Below the pieces are notes generated by a model, which ran no database searches, was not told where the DNA came from, and was given only the letters and a program-made list of their open reading frames with translations. DNA of 64,000 nucleotides from NCBI RefSeq assembly GCF_003688995.1, contig NZ_PENI01000010.1, positions 124,001-188,000 on the forward strand, read 5' to 3'. Numbering within the stretch: position 1 is the stretch's first letter; every line of letters starts with the position of its first letter. A program made the position numbers and the translations under genes. Below, one piece after another: positions 34,365-41,541 of the stretch. The stretch comes from Streptomyces shenzhenensis (lineage in GTDB: Bacteria > Actinomycetota > Actinomycetes > Streptomycetales > Streptomycetaceae).

Positions 34365-35669
34365 ATGGCCGATGCCACCCCGGCGCCACGAGAACCGAAC
34401 CGGTCGCGCCCGGAGCGCCCCGAGGTCGCGTTGGCCCGTGCGATGGTCGCGACGGAGTACGGGCTGAGTGCGGCCCACCGCTCGCGCGCCGAGGGGCCGA
34501 CGCTCGCGGAACGCCTCATGGAGATGGTGCGGGACGGCTGGGCCGTCGTCATGGAGGCGCTGGGAGTGTCCCGGTCGCGGCGGGTGGGGCAGCCACCGCC
34601 CGCTCCGGGCCGGATGGCGGCCGGCCTGCCGGGCGGCCCGCCGCAGTGGGGTCCGGCGGCTGCGCCGGTCCCGTCCGCCCCGGCGCGGTGGGCACCGCCG
34701 GCCGGTCCCGAGGAGGCGGCGTTCCGGGAGATGGGCCGCCTCCAGGCGCTGGCGAAGCAGCTCTCGCCCCGCCGGTACGAGGCGTTCGAGGACGCCGTAC
34801 TGCACCTGGTCAGGACCGACGACAGGCTCGGGAAGGTGTACGAGAAGTCTCCCGAGACCATTCCGGCCATCGCGCGGTACGCCGCCAACGCGCAGACGCG
34901 GGAACTGCTGCGCGAGGGCGACGGAGACCGGGCCGGGGCCGAGCGGACGGACCCGGAGGTCCGGGCGGCGCGGGAACGCACGGCCCGGGAACGCTTCGAA
35001 CGGCCGGCGCCCCCGCCGGCGCCCGCGCAGGAGCAGCAGGGGCAGCAGGGGCAGCAGGAACAGTGGCAGGAGGTGTCGCCCGAGCCGCCGGAGGAGTCCC
35101 GGCTGCGCGACGTGGACGACGGGCAGGGGCGGTCCTACGACGCGCACGCCTTCGCCGCCGCCGAGGAGGCCGAGCGCGCCAAGCGGGAGGAGGCGCCCGG
35201 GCGGGAGGTGCCGGCCGCGACGGACGAGTCCCGCCTGTGGAGCGTGGGCGGCGAGCTGGCCTATGAGGCGCTGCCCTTCGCCGTGGCGGCGGAAGAGCAG
35301 CGGGCCTGGAGGGAGCAGTCCTCGGAGCGGGACGACCGGGAACGCCGGGACGGCCGGGAGACCCCCGCGCCGCCCTCGGATCCACAGCGCCCCGCGAGCC
35401 CCGAACCCGTCAGCCCCCTGAGTCCCGTAAGTCCCCTCGGTTCCCCGGAACTTGGCCTCCCCGCCGGAACCGACCGCCCGGCCGGTCCCGTCAGCCCCGT
35501 CGTCGCGGAACCTCCCCGGGCCCTGCTCGGCGACCGGGGCCTGCGGGCGGCGCGCGACGGGTTCGAGTCCCGGGACGGGCAGCCGCCCCGCCGTACCGCC
35601 GACTCGCCCTCGGCGGCCACGGTGCACCGGCCCGCTCCGGCCCGGACCGCGAAGGGCCCGACGAGATGA
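34365..35669 (+). CDS. Hypothetical low-complexity protein of the secretion-like cluster
   Basis: 434 aa. No signal peptide or membrane helix. Residues about 20-70 form a helical segment (EVALARAMVATEYGLSAAHRSRAEGPTLAERLMEMVRDGW); residues about 115-200 form a second helical domain (EEAAFREMGRLQALAKQLSPRRYEAFEDAVLHLVRTDDRLGKVYE). The rest is disordered: a Gln-rich run, two related repeats ESRLRDVDDGQGRSYDAHAF and ESRLWSVGGELAYEALPF, and a Pro/Ser tail. The repeats suggest a short binding motif used twice. I do not recognise the family. It is preceded by a SigL-like promoter and converges with the DUF4913 gene, 3 nt apart. Confidence 0.75.
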   Translation: MADATPAPREPNRSRPERPEVALARAMVATEYGLSAAHRSRAEGPTLAERLMEMVRDGWAVVMEALGVSRSRRVGQPPPAPGRMAAGLPGGPPQWGPAAAPVPSAPARWAPPAGPEEAAFREMGRLQALAKQLSPRRYEAFEDAVLHLVRTDDRLGKVYEKSPETIPAIARYAANAQTRELLREGDGDRAGAERTDPEVRAARERTARERFERPAPPPAPAQEQQGQQGQQEQWQEVSPEPPEESRLRDVDDGQGRSYDAHAFAAAEEAERAKREEAPGREVPAATDESRLWSVGGELAYEALPFAVAAEEQRAWREQSSERDDRERRDGRETPAPPSDPQRPASPEPVSPLSPVSPLGSPELGLPAGTDRPAGPVSPVVAEPPRALLGDRGLRAARDGFESRDGQPPRRTADSPSAATVHRPAPARTAKGPTR

Positions 35670-35672
35670 CCG

Positions 35673-36170
35673 TCAGACCCGGTCGCCGGGGCCCGGCGGT
35701 GGCGGCGGCGGGCCGAACGGATCCACCGCGTCGACCGGCGGAACCTCTTTCCGCCGGTGCCCGCCGGGCTTGCAGCCCGCGAACGGCCCCTGCGGGCTGC
35801 GCAGGGACTCCATGACCGGCATCAGAAAGTCCCGGTGCCAACTGGCGGGCCCGGTCATCTCGGCGTCGGCGCCGGTCAGTTCGCCCCAGGCCAGCCACAG
35901 GCCGTGCAGCTGGGCGACCGCCTCCGGATGCTCCCACCAGCGGCCGCACCACGGTGTGCCGGACGTGACCTCCCGGCCGTAGACCGGCAGCAGCACATGG
36001 TGCGTCCACAGGGTGAGCCGGCGCAGCGAGTCCGCGTACTCGGCGCCCTCCAGGTAGAGGATGAACTTCGGTCTGGGCGGCGGGGTTTCGGCGGGGGGCT
36101 CAGCAGGCGCGGCGGGCGCCCGCTCCCACTTCCGCTCCCGCGCCTGGCCGTCGACGGTGTCGGTCGTCAT
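35673..36170 (-). CDS. DUF4913 protein
   Basis: 165 aa from ATG 36170 (GAGGAG 5 nt upstream). After a disordered N-terminus, residues about 35-145 match DUF4913: LTLWTHHVLLPVYGREV, PWCGRWWEHPEAVAQLHGLWLAWGELT, WHRDFLMPVMESLRSPQGPFAGC. The family is typical of actinobacterial conjugative elements, usually near coupling-protein and VirB4 genes, which supports linking this block to the secretion-like operon at 41-50 kb. The biochemical role is unknown. It lies behind the gene at 36249-37556, with a 15-bp hairpin in the gap. Confidence 0.88.
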   Translation of the reverse strand: MTTDTVDGQARERKWERAPAAPAEPPAETPPPRPKFILYLEGAEYADSLRRLTLWTHHVLLPVYGREVTSGTPWCGRWWEHPEAVAQLHGLWLAWGELTGADAEMTGPASWHRDFLMPVMESLRSPQGPFAGCKPGGHRRKEVPPVDAVDPFGPPPPPPGPGDRV

Positions 36171-36186
36171 GGTGCTCCTCGGTAGG

Positions 36187-36220
36187 ACCGTTCGGCGGTG
36201 GTCGCCCACCGCCGAACGGT
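36187..36220 (-). promoter_or_regulatory. 15-bp perfect hairpin between two co-oriented genes
   Basis: 36187-36201 pairs perfectly with 36206-36220 around a 4-nt loop. On the minus strand it follows the gene at 36249-37556 and lies 17 nt before the DUF4913 start. It could be a terminator/attenuator or an mRNA-stabilising stem that sets different levels for the two proteins. Confidence 0.65.
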
Positions 36221-36248
36221 CACGCATCGTGTCTGCCGACGTGGTCCG

Positions 36249-37556
36249 CTACCGCGCCGGTCCGCTACCACCGCCCTGCTTCTTGTGGTGGTGGCCATTG
36301 CCCTTGTGGTGGTGGTTCTTCGTGGAACTGGTCGAGTTGCCCGAGCGCGAGGTTCGGCTCGCCGGCTCCGTTCCGGCGGCCGGGTGGGAGTAGGACTCGA
36401 CCGAGCCGGACACCGGGTTCTGCGGGGGCTGGGGGTACGAGCTCGTCTGCTGGTAGGGCTGTTGGCTGTAGGGGCTGGACATCGTGTACGCCGGCTGCTG
36501 GCTGTACGGCTGTTGGCTGTAGGCGTTGGAGGTCGTGTACGCCGGCTGGCCGTAGGGGGCTGTCTGCTGGTACGGCTGCCGGGGGTACGGGGTCGTCTGC
36601 GGGGCGGTCCGGCCGTAGGGGTCGCTGAAACCGGTGGCCACCGAGGAGGTCCGGGTGCCGGCCGGCGTGAGGTCGGAGAGCCCGTAGCCCTGCATCTGCT
36701 GTGTCAGGGAGGTCATGCTGGCGTGGTACGGCGTGTCCAGCTGGTACCCGCCTGCCGTCGGGGCCGGAGCGGGGGTGTCCTGCGCCGGCGGAGCCGGCTG
36801 CTGATGCTGCGGCTCGTCCCGGGCGGCGAACGTGCCCGCCACGGCGAAGAGCCCGGCGCCGATGGCGCCCGTGGCCATGCCCGTCTGGGCGCGGTGCGGG
36901 TTCTGTTCCATGCCTGTGCTGTAGGCGCCGTACGCGGCGGTGAGCCCCGCCGCGGCGATGTCGGCCGCCAACTGCCTGTAGTTGACGGATTGCGGCCGGT
37001 CGGGGTGCCGGTAGTTCGAGACGATCTTGCTCGCCTCCTTGCCGGCCCGGTACGTTGCCACCAGCCCGGTCAGGGCGACACCGGCGCCGTATCCCGCCTG
37101 CGCGGCCAGGTCGGCCGGGGCCGCCGCCGGCGCCCCGGCGATGCCGGCGCCCTGCATGATCGAGCCGCCGCCGGCGCCGATGGCCTCGACGATCCTGTGG
37201 TCGTTCTCCCCGACCCACTTGGCCGCGTGGGAGCTGCCGCTCTTGACCGCGGAGAACAGCTTGGAGTCCTCCAGGTAGTGCCAGCCGTTCGTGATGGGCG
37301 AGTACCAGGGCTGCCTCTGCGGGAGTGCTTCCAGGGACTCCGGGTCCAGATTGACAACCCGGGCCTCGCTGAGGCGGCGGTTCGAGGGGGGCTCCGGCGG
37401 CAGCTGGTCGAAGAGTTCGCGCAGGCCCAGGCTGGATGTGCTCGACGCGCTCTGGCCGCTGCCGTCCGAGCCGGTGGGTGAGCCGTTGCGCCTCGTGCCG
37501 CCGCGGTCGGGCTCCTTGCCCTTCTTCCGGTTCGAAGGACCGTCCTTGGGTGCCAT
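36249..37556 (-). CDS. Protein with Gly/Ala helical core and Gln/Tyr-rich (prion-like) tail
   Basis: 435 aa. A charged N-terminus (KDGPSNRKKGKEPDRGG), then LRELFDQLPPEPPSNRR and NGWHYLEDSKLFSAVKSGSSHAAKWVGENDHRIVEAI. Residues about 115-225 form a Gly/Ala-rich helical core (GAGIAGAPAAAPADLAAQAGYG, AAYGAYSTGMEQN, TGMATGAIGAGLFAVAG). From about 290 the chain is a low-complexity Gln/Tyr/Pro/Ser tract with QQPYSQQPAYTMSSPYSQQP-like repeats, ending in a His/Lys-rich basic tail (NHHHKGNGHHHKKQ). Its core resembles the divergent gene's product (37773-38702), so they are paralogs. Function unknown; it may be a structural or secreted component. Confidence 0.75.
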   Translation of the reverse strand: MAPKDGPSNRKKGKEPDRGGTRRNGSPTGSDGSGQSASSTSSLGLRELFDQLPPEPPSNRRLSEARVVNLDPESLEALPQRQPWYSPITNGWHYLEDSKLFSAVKSGSSHAAKWVGENDHRIVEAIGAGGGSIMQGAGIAGAPAAAPADLAAQAGYGAGVALTGLVATYRAGKEASKIVSNYRHPDRPQSVNYRQLAADIAAAGLTAAYGAYSTGMEQNPHRAQTGMATGAIGAGLFAVAGTFAARDEPQHQQPAPPAQDTPAPAPTAGGYQLDTPYHASMTSLTQQMQGYGLSDLTPAGTRTSSVATGFSDPYGRTAPQTTPYPRQPYQQTAPYGQPAYTTSNAYSQQPYSQQPAYTMSSPYSQQPYQQTSSYPQPPQNPVSGSVESYSHPAAGTEPASRTSRSGNSTSSTKNHHHKGNGHHHKKQGGGSGPAR

Positions 37557-37617
37557 GCCGTATCTCCTTGTGGTCCGTGGAGAGCCGTGCCGGTCGGCGC
37601 CGGCTCACTGCCGGTCA

Positions 37618-37646
37618 ACAACGGAATGCCGACGGAACGGGTTCAA
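37618..37646 (-). promoter_or_regulatory. SigL-like ECF promoter P4 (for the gene at 36249-37556 and DUF4913)
   Basis: On the minus strand: TTGAACC (37646-37640), 15-bp spacer, CCGTTGT (37624-37618); about 62 bp before the start. Confidence 0.7.
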
Positions 37647-37662
37647 GGCGCGGCCCCGCACG

Positions 37663-37692
37663 GTGAACCGGCCTCCCGGCCGCCGCCGTTGT
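37663..37692 (+). promoter_or_regulatory. SigL-like ECF promoter P5 (for the gene at 37773)
   Basis: GTGAACC (37663-37669), 16-bp spacer, CCGTTGT (37686-37692); 80 bp before the ATG. Back to back with P4. Confidence 0.7.
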
Positions 37693-37772
37693 CATGGACG
37701 CGGTCTCCGGGCGAGGGGGCGACCGTCCGTCTCGCAGGATGACCCGCCCGCATCGAAGGAAAGGAAGGTGAC

Positions 37773-38702
37773 ATGGCAGGTTCGGATTCCGGAGCCAGCA
37801 GCACCGCTTCCCACGCCGGCTCCTACCGGTCCGTCAGGGTCCGCAGGTCCGGAGAGGTCGAGGACTCGGGCCGCACCGTCCCGGACGACGCGCCCACGCC
37901 CCTCAGGGAAGCCCTGGTCAGCGTGTACAACCAGGGCACCGACGAGTACTACGCGATCACCCTCAGCTCCTCCGGGAGCGCGTACCGGGCCCAGCGCTGG
38001 GACCAGAGGGCGGCGAAGTGGGCCCGGGACAACAAGGGGACCGTCGCGAGGGCCCTGCTCGACGTCGCCCCCTCACTCATCCAGGGTGCGGCGAACTTCG
38101 TGCCCGAGGGGCTCGCCCGGACCGCGGTGAAGGCGGTGGGTATCAGCGCCCAGGCGGCGCTGGCGGGCTATGACGCCTATCAGCTGTACCAGCAGGACCA
38201 GGCCGACCCGTTGCGGGTGGCCGCGGTCGCGGGACGGGCCGTCTCCACGGGGCTCAACATGTACAGCGCCACGGGTGAGCAGGGAATGTCCACCGCCATG
38301 GCCGGCGGAGCGGCGAACTGGGCCGCGGGCGCCGCGACGGTGACCAAGGCGGTGGCCGACGCGATGGACCCGGCCCTGCCGATGTACCGGCAGCGCGCCA
38401 ACCTGCCGCTCCAGGACCTGCCGTCGCGGTTCCAGCCGCCGCCGGCCGGGACGCCCGCCTCCGCCGCCTCCACCGAGTCGTTCCACACGGCGCACTCGAC
38501 CTTGCAGACCGATGCGACGGTCCCGGTGCCCCCGCTCACCACCCGGCCGGTCCGGGACTTCAGCCCGCCGAGCAGCCGGGACTCGCAGTACAGCGGGCGC
38601 TCCTCCGGGCCGTCCTCGGGCCGGACCGCGACCCGACCGCAGGCCAGGTACACGTCCTACAAGCCGAAGAGGCAGGAGGGTGGTTCGAGTCCCGGCAGGT
38701 AG
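37773..38702 (+). CDS. Paralog of the 36249-37556 protein, with Gly/Ala core and basic tail
   Basis: 309 aa. ATG 37773 behind GGAAAGGAAGG. The N-terminus is disordered (Ser/Thr-rich); residues about 45-70 (PLREALVSVYNQGTDEYYAITL) look ordered; residues about 80-205 form an Ala/Gly-rich helical core (AAKWARDNKGTVARALLDVAPSLIQGAANFVPEGL, AALAGYDAYQLYQQDQ, MAGGAANWAAGAATVTKAVADAM). The Ser/Pro-rich tail ends in SYKPKRQEGGSSPGR. AAKWARDN...SLIQGA and YSATGEQG...GGAANWAAGA parallel AAKWVGEN...SIMQGA and YSTGMEQN...TGAIGAG in the divergent gene. No signal peptide. The basic C-terminus could serve as a secretion signal for the type IV-like apparatus, which is speculation. Confidence 0.75.
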   Translation: MAGSDSGASSTASHAGSYRSVRVRRSGEVEDSGRTVPDDAPTPLREALVSVYNQGTDEYYAITLSSSGSAYRAQRWDQRAAKWARDNKGTVARALLDVAPSLIQGAANFVPEGLARTAVKAVGISAQAALAGYDAYQLYQQDQADPLRVAAVAGRAVSTGLNMYSATGEQGMSTAMAGGAANWAAGAATVTKAVADAMDPALPMYRQRANLPLQDLPSRFQPPPAGTPASAASTESFHTAHSTLQTDATVPVPPLTTRPVRDFSPPSSRDSQYSGRSSGPSSGRTATRPQARYTSYKPKRQEGGSSPGR

Positions 38703-38747
38703 CCGGGGCCCATGGCCCACGCGGGCCCCGGCTCGCCCCCCTGCCGG

Positions 38748-39782
38748 TCAGGTGTCGGGTCGTACGACCCCCAGGACGGCCATGGAGCCCGCCGGGGCCA
38801 CCGTGACCCGACGGCCGGGGCGGGGGGCGTGGATGATCTCCCCGTTGCCGATGTAGATCGCGACATGGCTGGCGTCGGAGAAGTAGATGATGAGGTCCCC
38901 GGGGCGCATGGCCGTGACGGGGACGTGCTTCAGCCGGCGCCACTGCTCCTGCGAGGTGCGCGGGACGGGGACGCCCGCGGCCAGCCATGCCTGGGAGGTG
39001 AGGCCCGAGCAGTCGAAGGAGCCGGGGCCCTGCGCGCCCCACACGTACGGCTTGCCTAGCTGCCGGGTGGCGTAGGCGAGGGCCTCGCGGCCGGCGGGGC
39101 TCGCCTCGGTGCCGACCCGTTCGAGGATGCCGGTGCTCTCCCACTTCGCCTGGGCGTCGTTCGCGTCCTCGGTGTCCATGGCGTCCAGTTCCCGGCGCTG
39201 CGATGCCGCCAGGCGGGACTCCAGCCGCTTCGCGGCGGCGATGTGCTTCTCGATCTTTTCGCGCTCGGTGTCCATGGTGCGGCGGTTCGCGCGGAGGCGG
39301 TTCAGGACGTCGGACGCCTCGTCGGTGTCGGCCCGGAGGTTCCCCCTGGTGGTCGTCACGGCCGTGATGACCAGCTGCGTGCCCTGCTGTGCCTGGCGGG
39401 CCAACGAGGCATTTTCCAGGGCGTGCCGGGGGTCGCCGGAGAGGGCGAACTGTACTTCTGCCGGCAGGCCGCCGCCCCGGTACTGGGCACGGGCGGCCGC
39501 CCCGGCCAGCGCGGTGAGGCGGGCCAGCCTCCGCTCGGCCGCGCCGGCCCGGGCCCGCAACGTCCGGACGCGCTTCTCCTGCCTGGTCACTTTCACGTCG
39601 GCCGCGTTGTACTTGTCGGTGGCGACCTCGGCGTCGTGGTAGAGGCGTTGGAGTTCGGCGCGTACCTCGGCGAGGGTGGTGGGCTCGGCCCGGGCGGGCT
39701 GCTGGACCGTCGCCGTCAGCGCGAGGGCCAGGGCGGCGATCTCCGCCGTCCGGCGGCCGTGGGCGCGGAGGGTCCGTCTCAT
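38748..39782 (-). CDS. Secreted NlpC/P60 peptidoglycan endopeptidase with N-terminal coiled coil
   Basis: 344 aa from ATG 39782. A signal peptide (RRTAEIAALALALTATVQQPARAEP, cleavage near residue 33) is followed by a long coiled coil (about 38-215; LAEVRAELQRLYHDAEVATDKYNAADVKV), typical of RipA/PcsB-type hydrolases. The C-terminal NlpC/P60 domain (about 225-344) has the catalytic Cys in GSFDCSGLTSQAW (C258), His in DASHVAIYIGNG and a polar His in IIHAPRPGRRV. It cuts peptide stems between D-Glu and the diamino acid. Placed beside a type IV-like system it may open the wall for the apparatus. A SigL-like promoter precedes it. Confidence 0.94.
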   Translation of the reverse strand: MRRTLRAHGRRTAEIAALALALTATVQQPARAEPTTLAEVRAELQRLYHDAEVATDKYNAADVKVTRQEKRVRTLRARAGAAERRLARLTALAGAAARAQYRGGGLPAEVQFALSGDPRHALENASLARQAQQGTQLVITAVTTTRGNLRADTDEASDVLNRLRANRRTMDTEREKIEKHIAAAKRLESRLAASQRRELDAMDTEDANDAQAKWESTGILERVGTEASPAGREALAYATRQLGKPYVWGAQGPGSFDCSGLTSQAWLAAGVPVPRTSQEQWRRLKHVPVTAMRPGDLIIYFSDASHVAIYIGNGEIIHAPRPGRRVTVAPAGSMAVLGVVRPDT

Positions 39783-39821
39783 CGGGACCGGAACTCCCTT
39801 CGGGGGCGGTGGTTCGCCCCC

Positions 39822-39851
39822 ACAACGGCGGTGCGCGGCCATGTGGTTCAA
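39822..39851 (-). promoter_or_regulatory. SigL-like ECF promoter P6 (for the NlpC/P60 gene)
   Basis: On the minus strand: TTGAACC (39851-39845), 16-bp spacer, CCGTTGT (39828-39822); about 40 bp before the start. Confidence 0.7.
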
Positions 39852-39861
39852 GGGCCGGTCT

Positions 39862-39891
39862 GTGAACCGGTACGTGTCCGCCGCCCGTTGT
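39862..39891 (+). promoter_or_regulatory. SigL-like ECF promoter P7 (for the genes at 39929-41541)
   Basis: GTGAACC (39862-39868), 16-bp spacer, CCGTTGT (39885-39891); 37 bp before the ATG. Back to back with P6. Confidence 0.7.
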
Positions 39892-39928
39892 GCCTCGCGG
39901 TGGGGCGTACGCCGGTGAAAGGTGCTGT

Positions 39929-40321
39929 ATGAACGCCGAGTTGCTGCTGCTCGCGCTGTGCGTCGGGTTCGGCGTCGGCTGTCTGCTGGCGGCCCTGAAG
40001 GCGCTGCTGGCGGCGGCGTGGCTGCGGGTGCGGGGGCTGCGGGTCATGGGGACCGTGACCTCCCGTACGGCGGCCGACCGGCGACCGGGCGCGCTGGTGC
40101 TGTTCTCCGACCACCTGGGGCGCGATCTCCTCCTCGACCCCGGGCGGTACGCACCGCTGTGCGGGCTGCCGGCGGTCGGCCGGAGCGTGCCCGTGGTGTA
40201 CCGGCGGGAGCGGCCGACCGTGGCGCGGCTGTGGAACACACGGCACTTGCTGGCGCCGTCGTTCGGGTGGTTCCTGACGGCTGCCGTGGCGTTCGGTACG
40301 GGGGTTGTGGTGGGGCAGTGA
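39929..40321 (+). CDS. Small membrane protein (DUF3592-like)
   Basis: 130 aa from ATG 39929 (AAAGG 8 nt upstream). One membrane helix lies at the N-terminus (about 4-30, LLLLALCVGFGVGCLLAALKALL) and another at the C-terminus (about 112-129), flanking a soluble loop of about 75 residues with GTVTSRTAADRRPGALVLFSD and VGRSVPVVYRRERP. The pattern resembles DUF3592 proteins: two helices around a small beta-rich domain. The stop overlaps the GTG of the DUF418 gene by 4 bp. Confidence 0.75.
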   Translation: MNAELLLLALCVGFGVGCLLAALKALLAAAWLRVRGLRVMGTVTSRTAADRRPGALVLFSDHLGRDLLLDPGRYAPLCGLPAVGRSVPVVYRRERPTVARLWNTRHLLAPSFGWFLTAAVAFGTGVVVGQ

Positions 40322-41541
40322 CATCCGGCGGGCAGGACGCACGGGTTCGCGAGCTCGACGCCCTGCGCGGGTTCGCTCTCTTCGGGATTCTTCTCGTCAA
40401 CGCCCAGCTGATGGCGGGGCCGTACACCGGCTTCGGCGGCGGGCCGGGCGCGTCCGTCGCCGACCGGGTGGCCGCCTGGCTCGTCACCGCGCTCGTCTCC
40501 ACCAAGTTCTCTCTGCTGTTCTCCTTCCTCTTCGGCTACAGCTTCGTGTTGCAGGAGCGGTCGGCCGAGCGCGCGGGTGCGGCGTTCGCCCCGCGTCATC
40601 TGCGGCGCGTCATCGCCCTGCTGGGCATCGGGCTGGCCCACGCGGTGCTGCTGTACCCCGGGGACATCCTGACGCTGTACGCCGCGCTGGCACTGGTGCT
40701 GTACGGGCTGCGGGGGCTGTCCCCGCGCGCCGCGTTGCGGCTGGCCGCGGGCCTGGTCCTCGGGCTCGCGGCCGTGCTGCTGGCGTACGGGGTGCTGACC
40801 GTCGCGTACACCGCGCCGCTCACCCCGCAGGCGTATGCGCCGTACGTGGCGGACACGGTGGACGCCTACCGCGGCGGGGCGGGTTCCGTGCCGGCCGAAC
40901 ATGTGCGGGAGCTGCCGTCGGCGTTCGGTACGGCCCTGCTGTACGCCCCTGGCAAACTGGCCGCGTTCCTGGCGGGGCTGGCGGCGGCCCGTGTCGGGCT
41001 GGTCGAACGGCGCGGCCGGGACCGGGCCTGGCTGTGGCGGGTGGTGGTGCGCGGGCTGCCGGTGGGGCTCGCGGGCGGGGTGGTCTCCGCCTGCTGCTGC
41101 GCCGGCCGGCCGCTGGACAGCCGCTGGTTCCCGGTCGGGGAGGCGGTGGCGGTACTGACCGGGCCGGCGCTGGCGGCGTCGTACGCGTGCGGGCTCCTGC
41201 TGGTCCTGGACGCGGTGCGGCCGGCGGCGGCCCGGGTGCTGGCCGCCGCCGGCCGCATGGCGCTGACGCACTACCTCAGCCAGTCGCTCGTTCTCGCGTT
41301 CGTCTTCACCGGGTACGGCCTCGGGCTGTACGACCGGCTCGGCACCGCCGTGGTCCTGCTCGGCTGTGTGCTGCTGTACGTCGCCCAACTGGCCGCGGTC
41401 GCACGGCTGATGGCCCGCACCCGGTACGGCCCGGCCGAGCTGCTGCTGCGTGCGGTCACCCGCGGTACGGCGACCCGGGGCCGGCCGGAGCCGGTTTCTG
41501 GAAGCTCACGCCCGTCAGACGGCGTGCGGCGCGTTCCGTGA
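40318..41541 (+). CDS. DUF418 multi-pass membrane protein
   Basis: 407 aa from GTG 40318. The DUF418 signature starts at once: VRELDALRGFALFGILLVNAQLM, then SFLFGYSFVLQ, about ten membrane helices, and the C-terminal motif AAAGRMALTHYLSQSLVLAFVFTGYGLGLYDR with the conserved YLSQS. Relatives are acyltransferase-like membrane proteins of uncertain function. The last 86 bp run antiparallel into the 3' end of the coupling ATPase gene, so the C-terminal 28 residues (from about RGTATRG) may be a recent extension. Confidence 0.9.
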   Translation: MTSGGQDARVRELDALRGFALFGILLVNAQLMAGPYTGFGGGPGASVADRVAAWLVTALVSTKFSLLFSFLFGYSFVLQERSAERAGAAFAPRHLRRVIALLGIGLAHAVLLYPGDILTLYAALALVLYGLRGLSPRAALRLAAGLVLGLAAVLLAYGVLTVAYTAPLTPQAYAPYVADTVDAYRGGAGSVPAEHVRELPSAFGTALLYAPGKLAAFLAGLAAARVGLVERRGRDRAWLWRVVVRGLPVGLAGGVVSACCCAGRPLDSRWFPVGEAVAVLTGPALAASYACGLLLVLDAVRPAAARVLAAAGRMALTHYLSQSLVLAFVFTGYGLGLYDRLGTAVVLLGCVLLYVAQLAAVARLMARTRYGPAELLLRAVTRGTATRGRPEPVSGSSRPSDGVRRVP

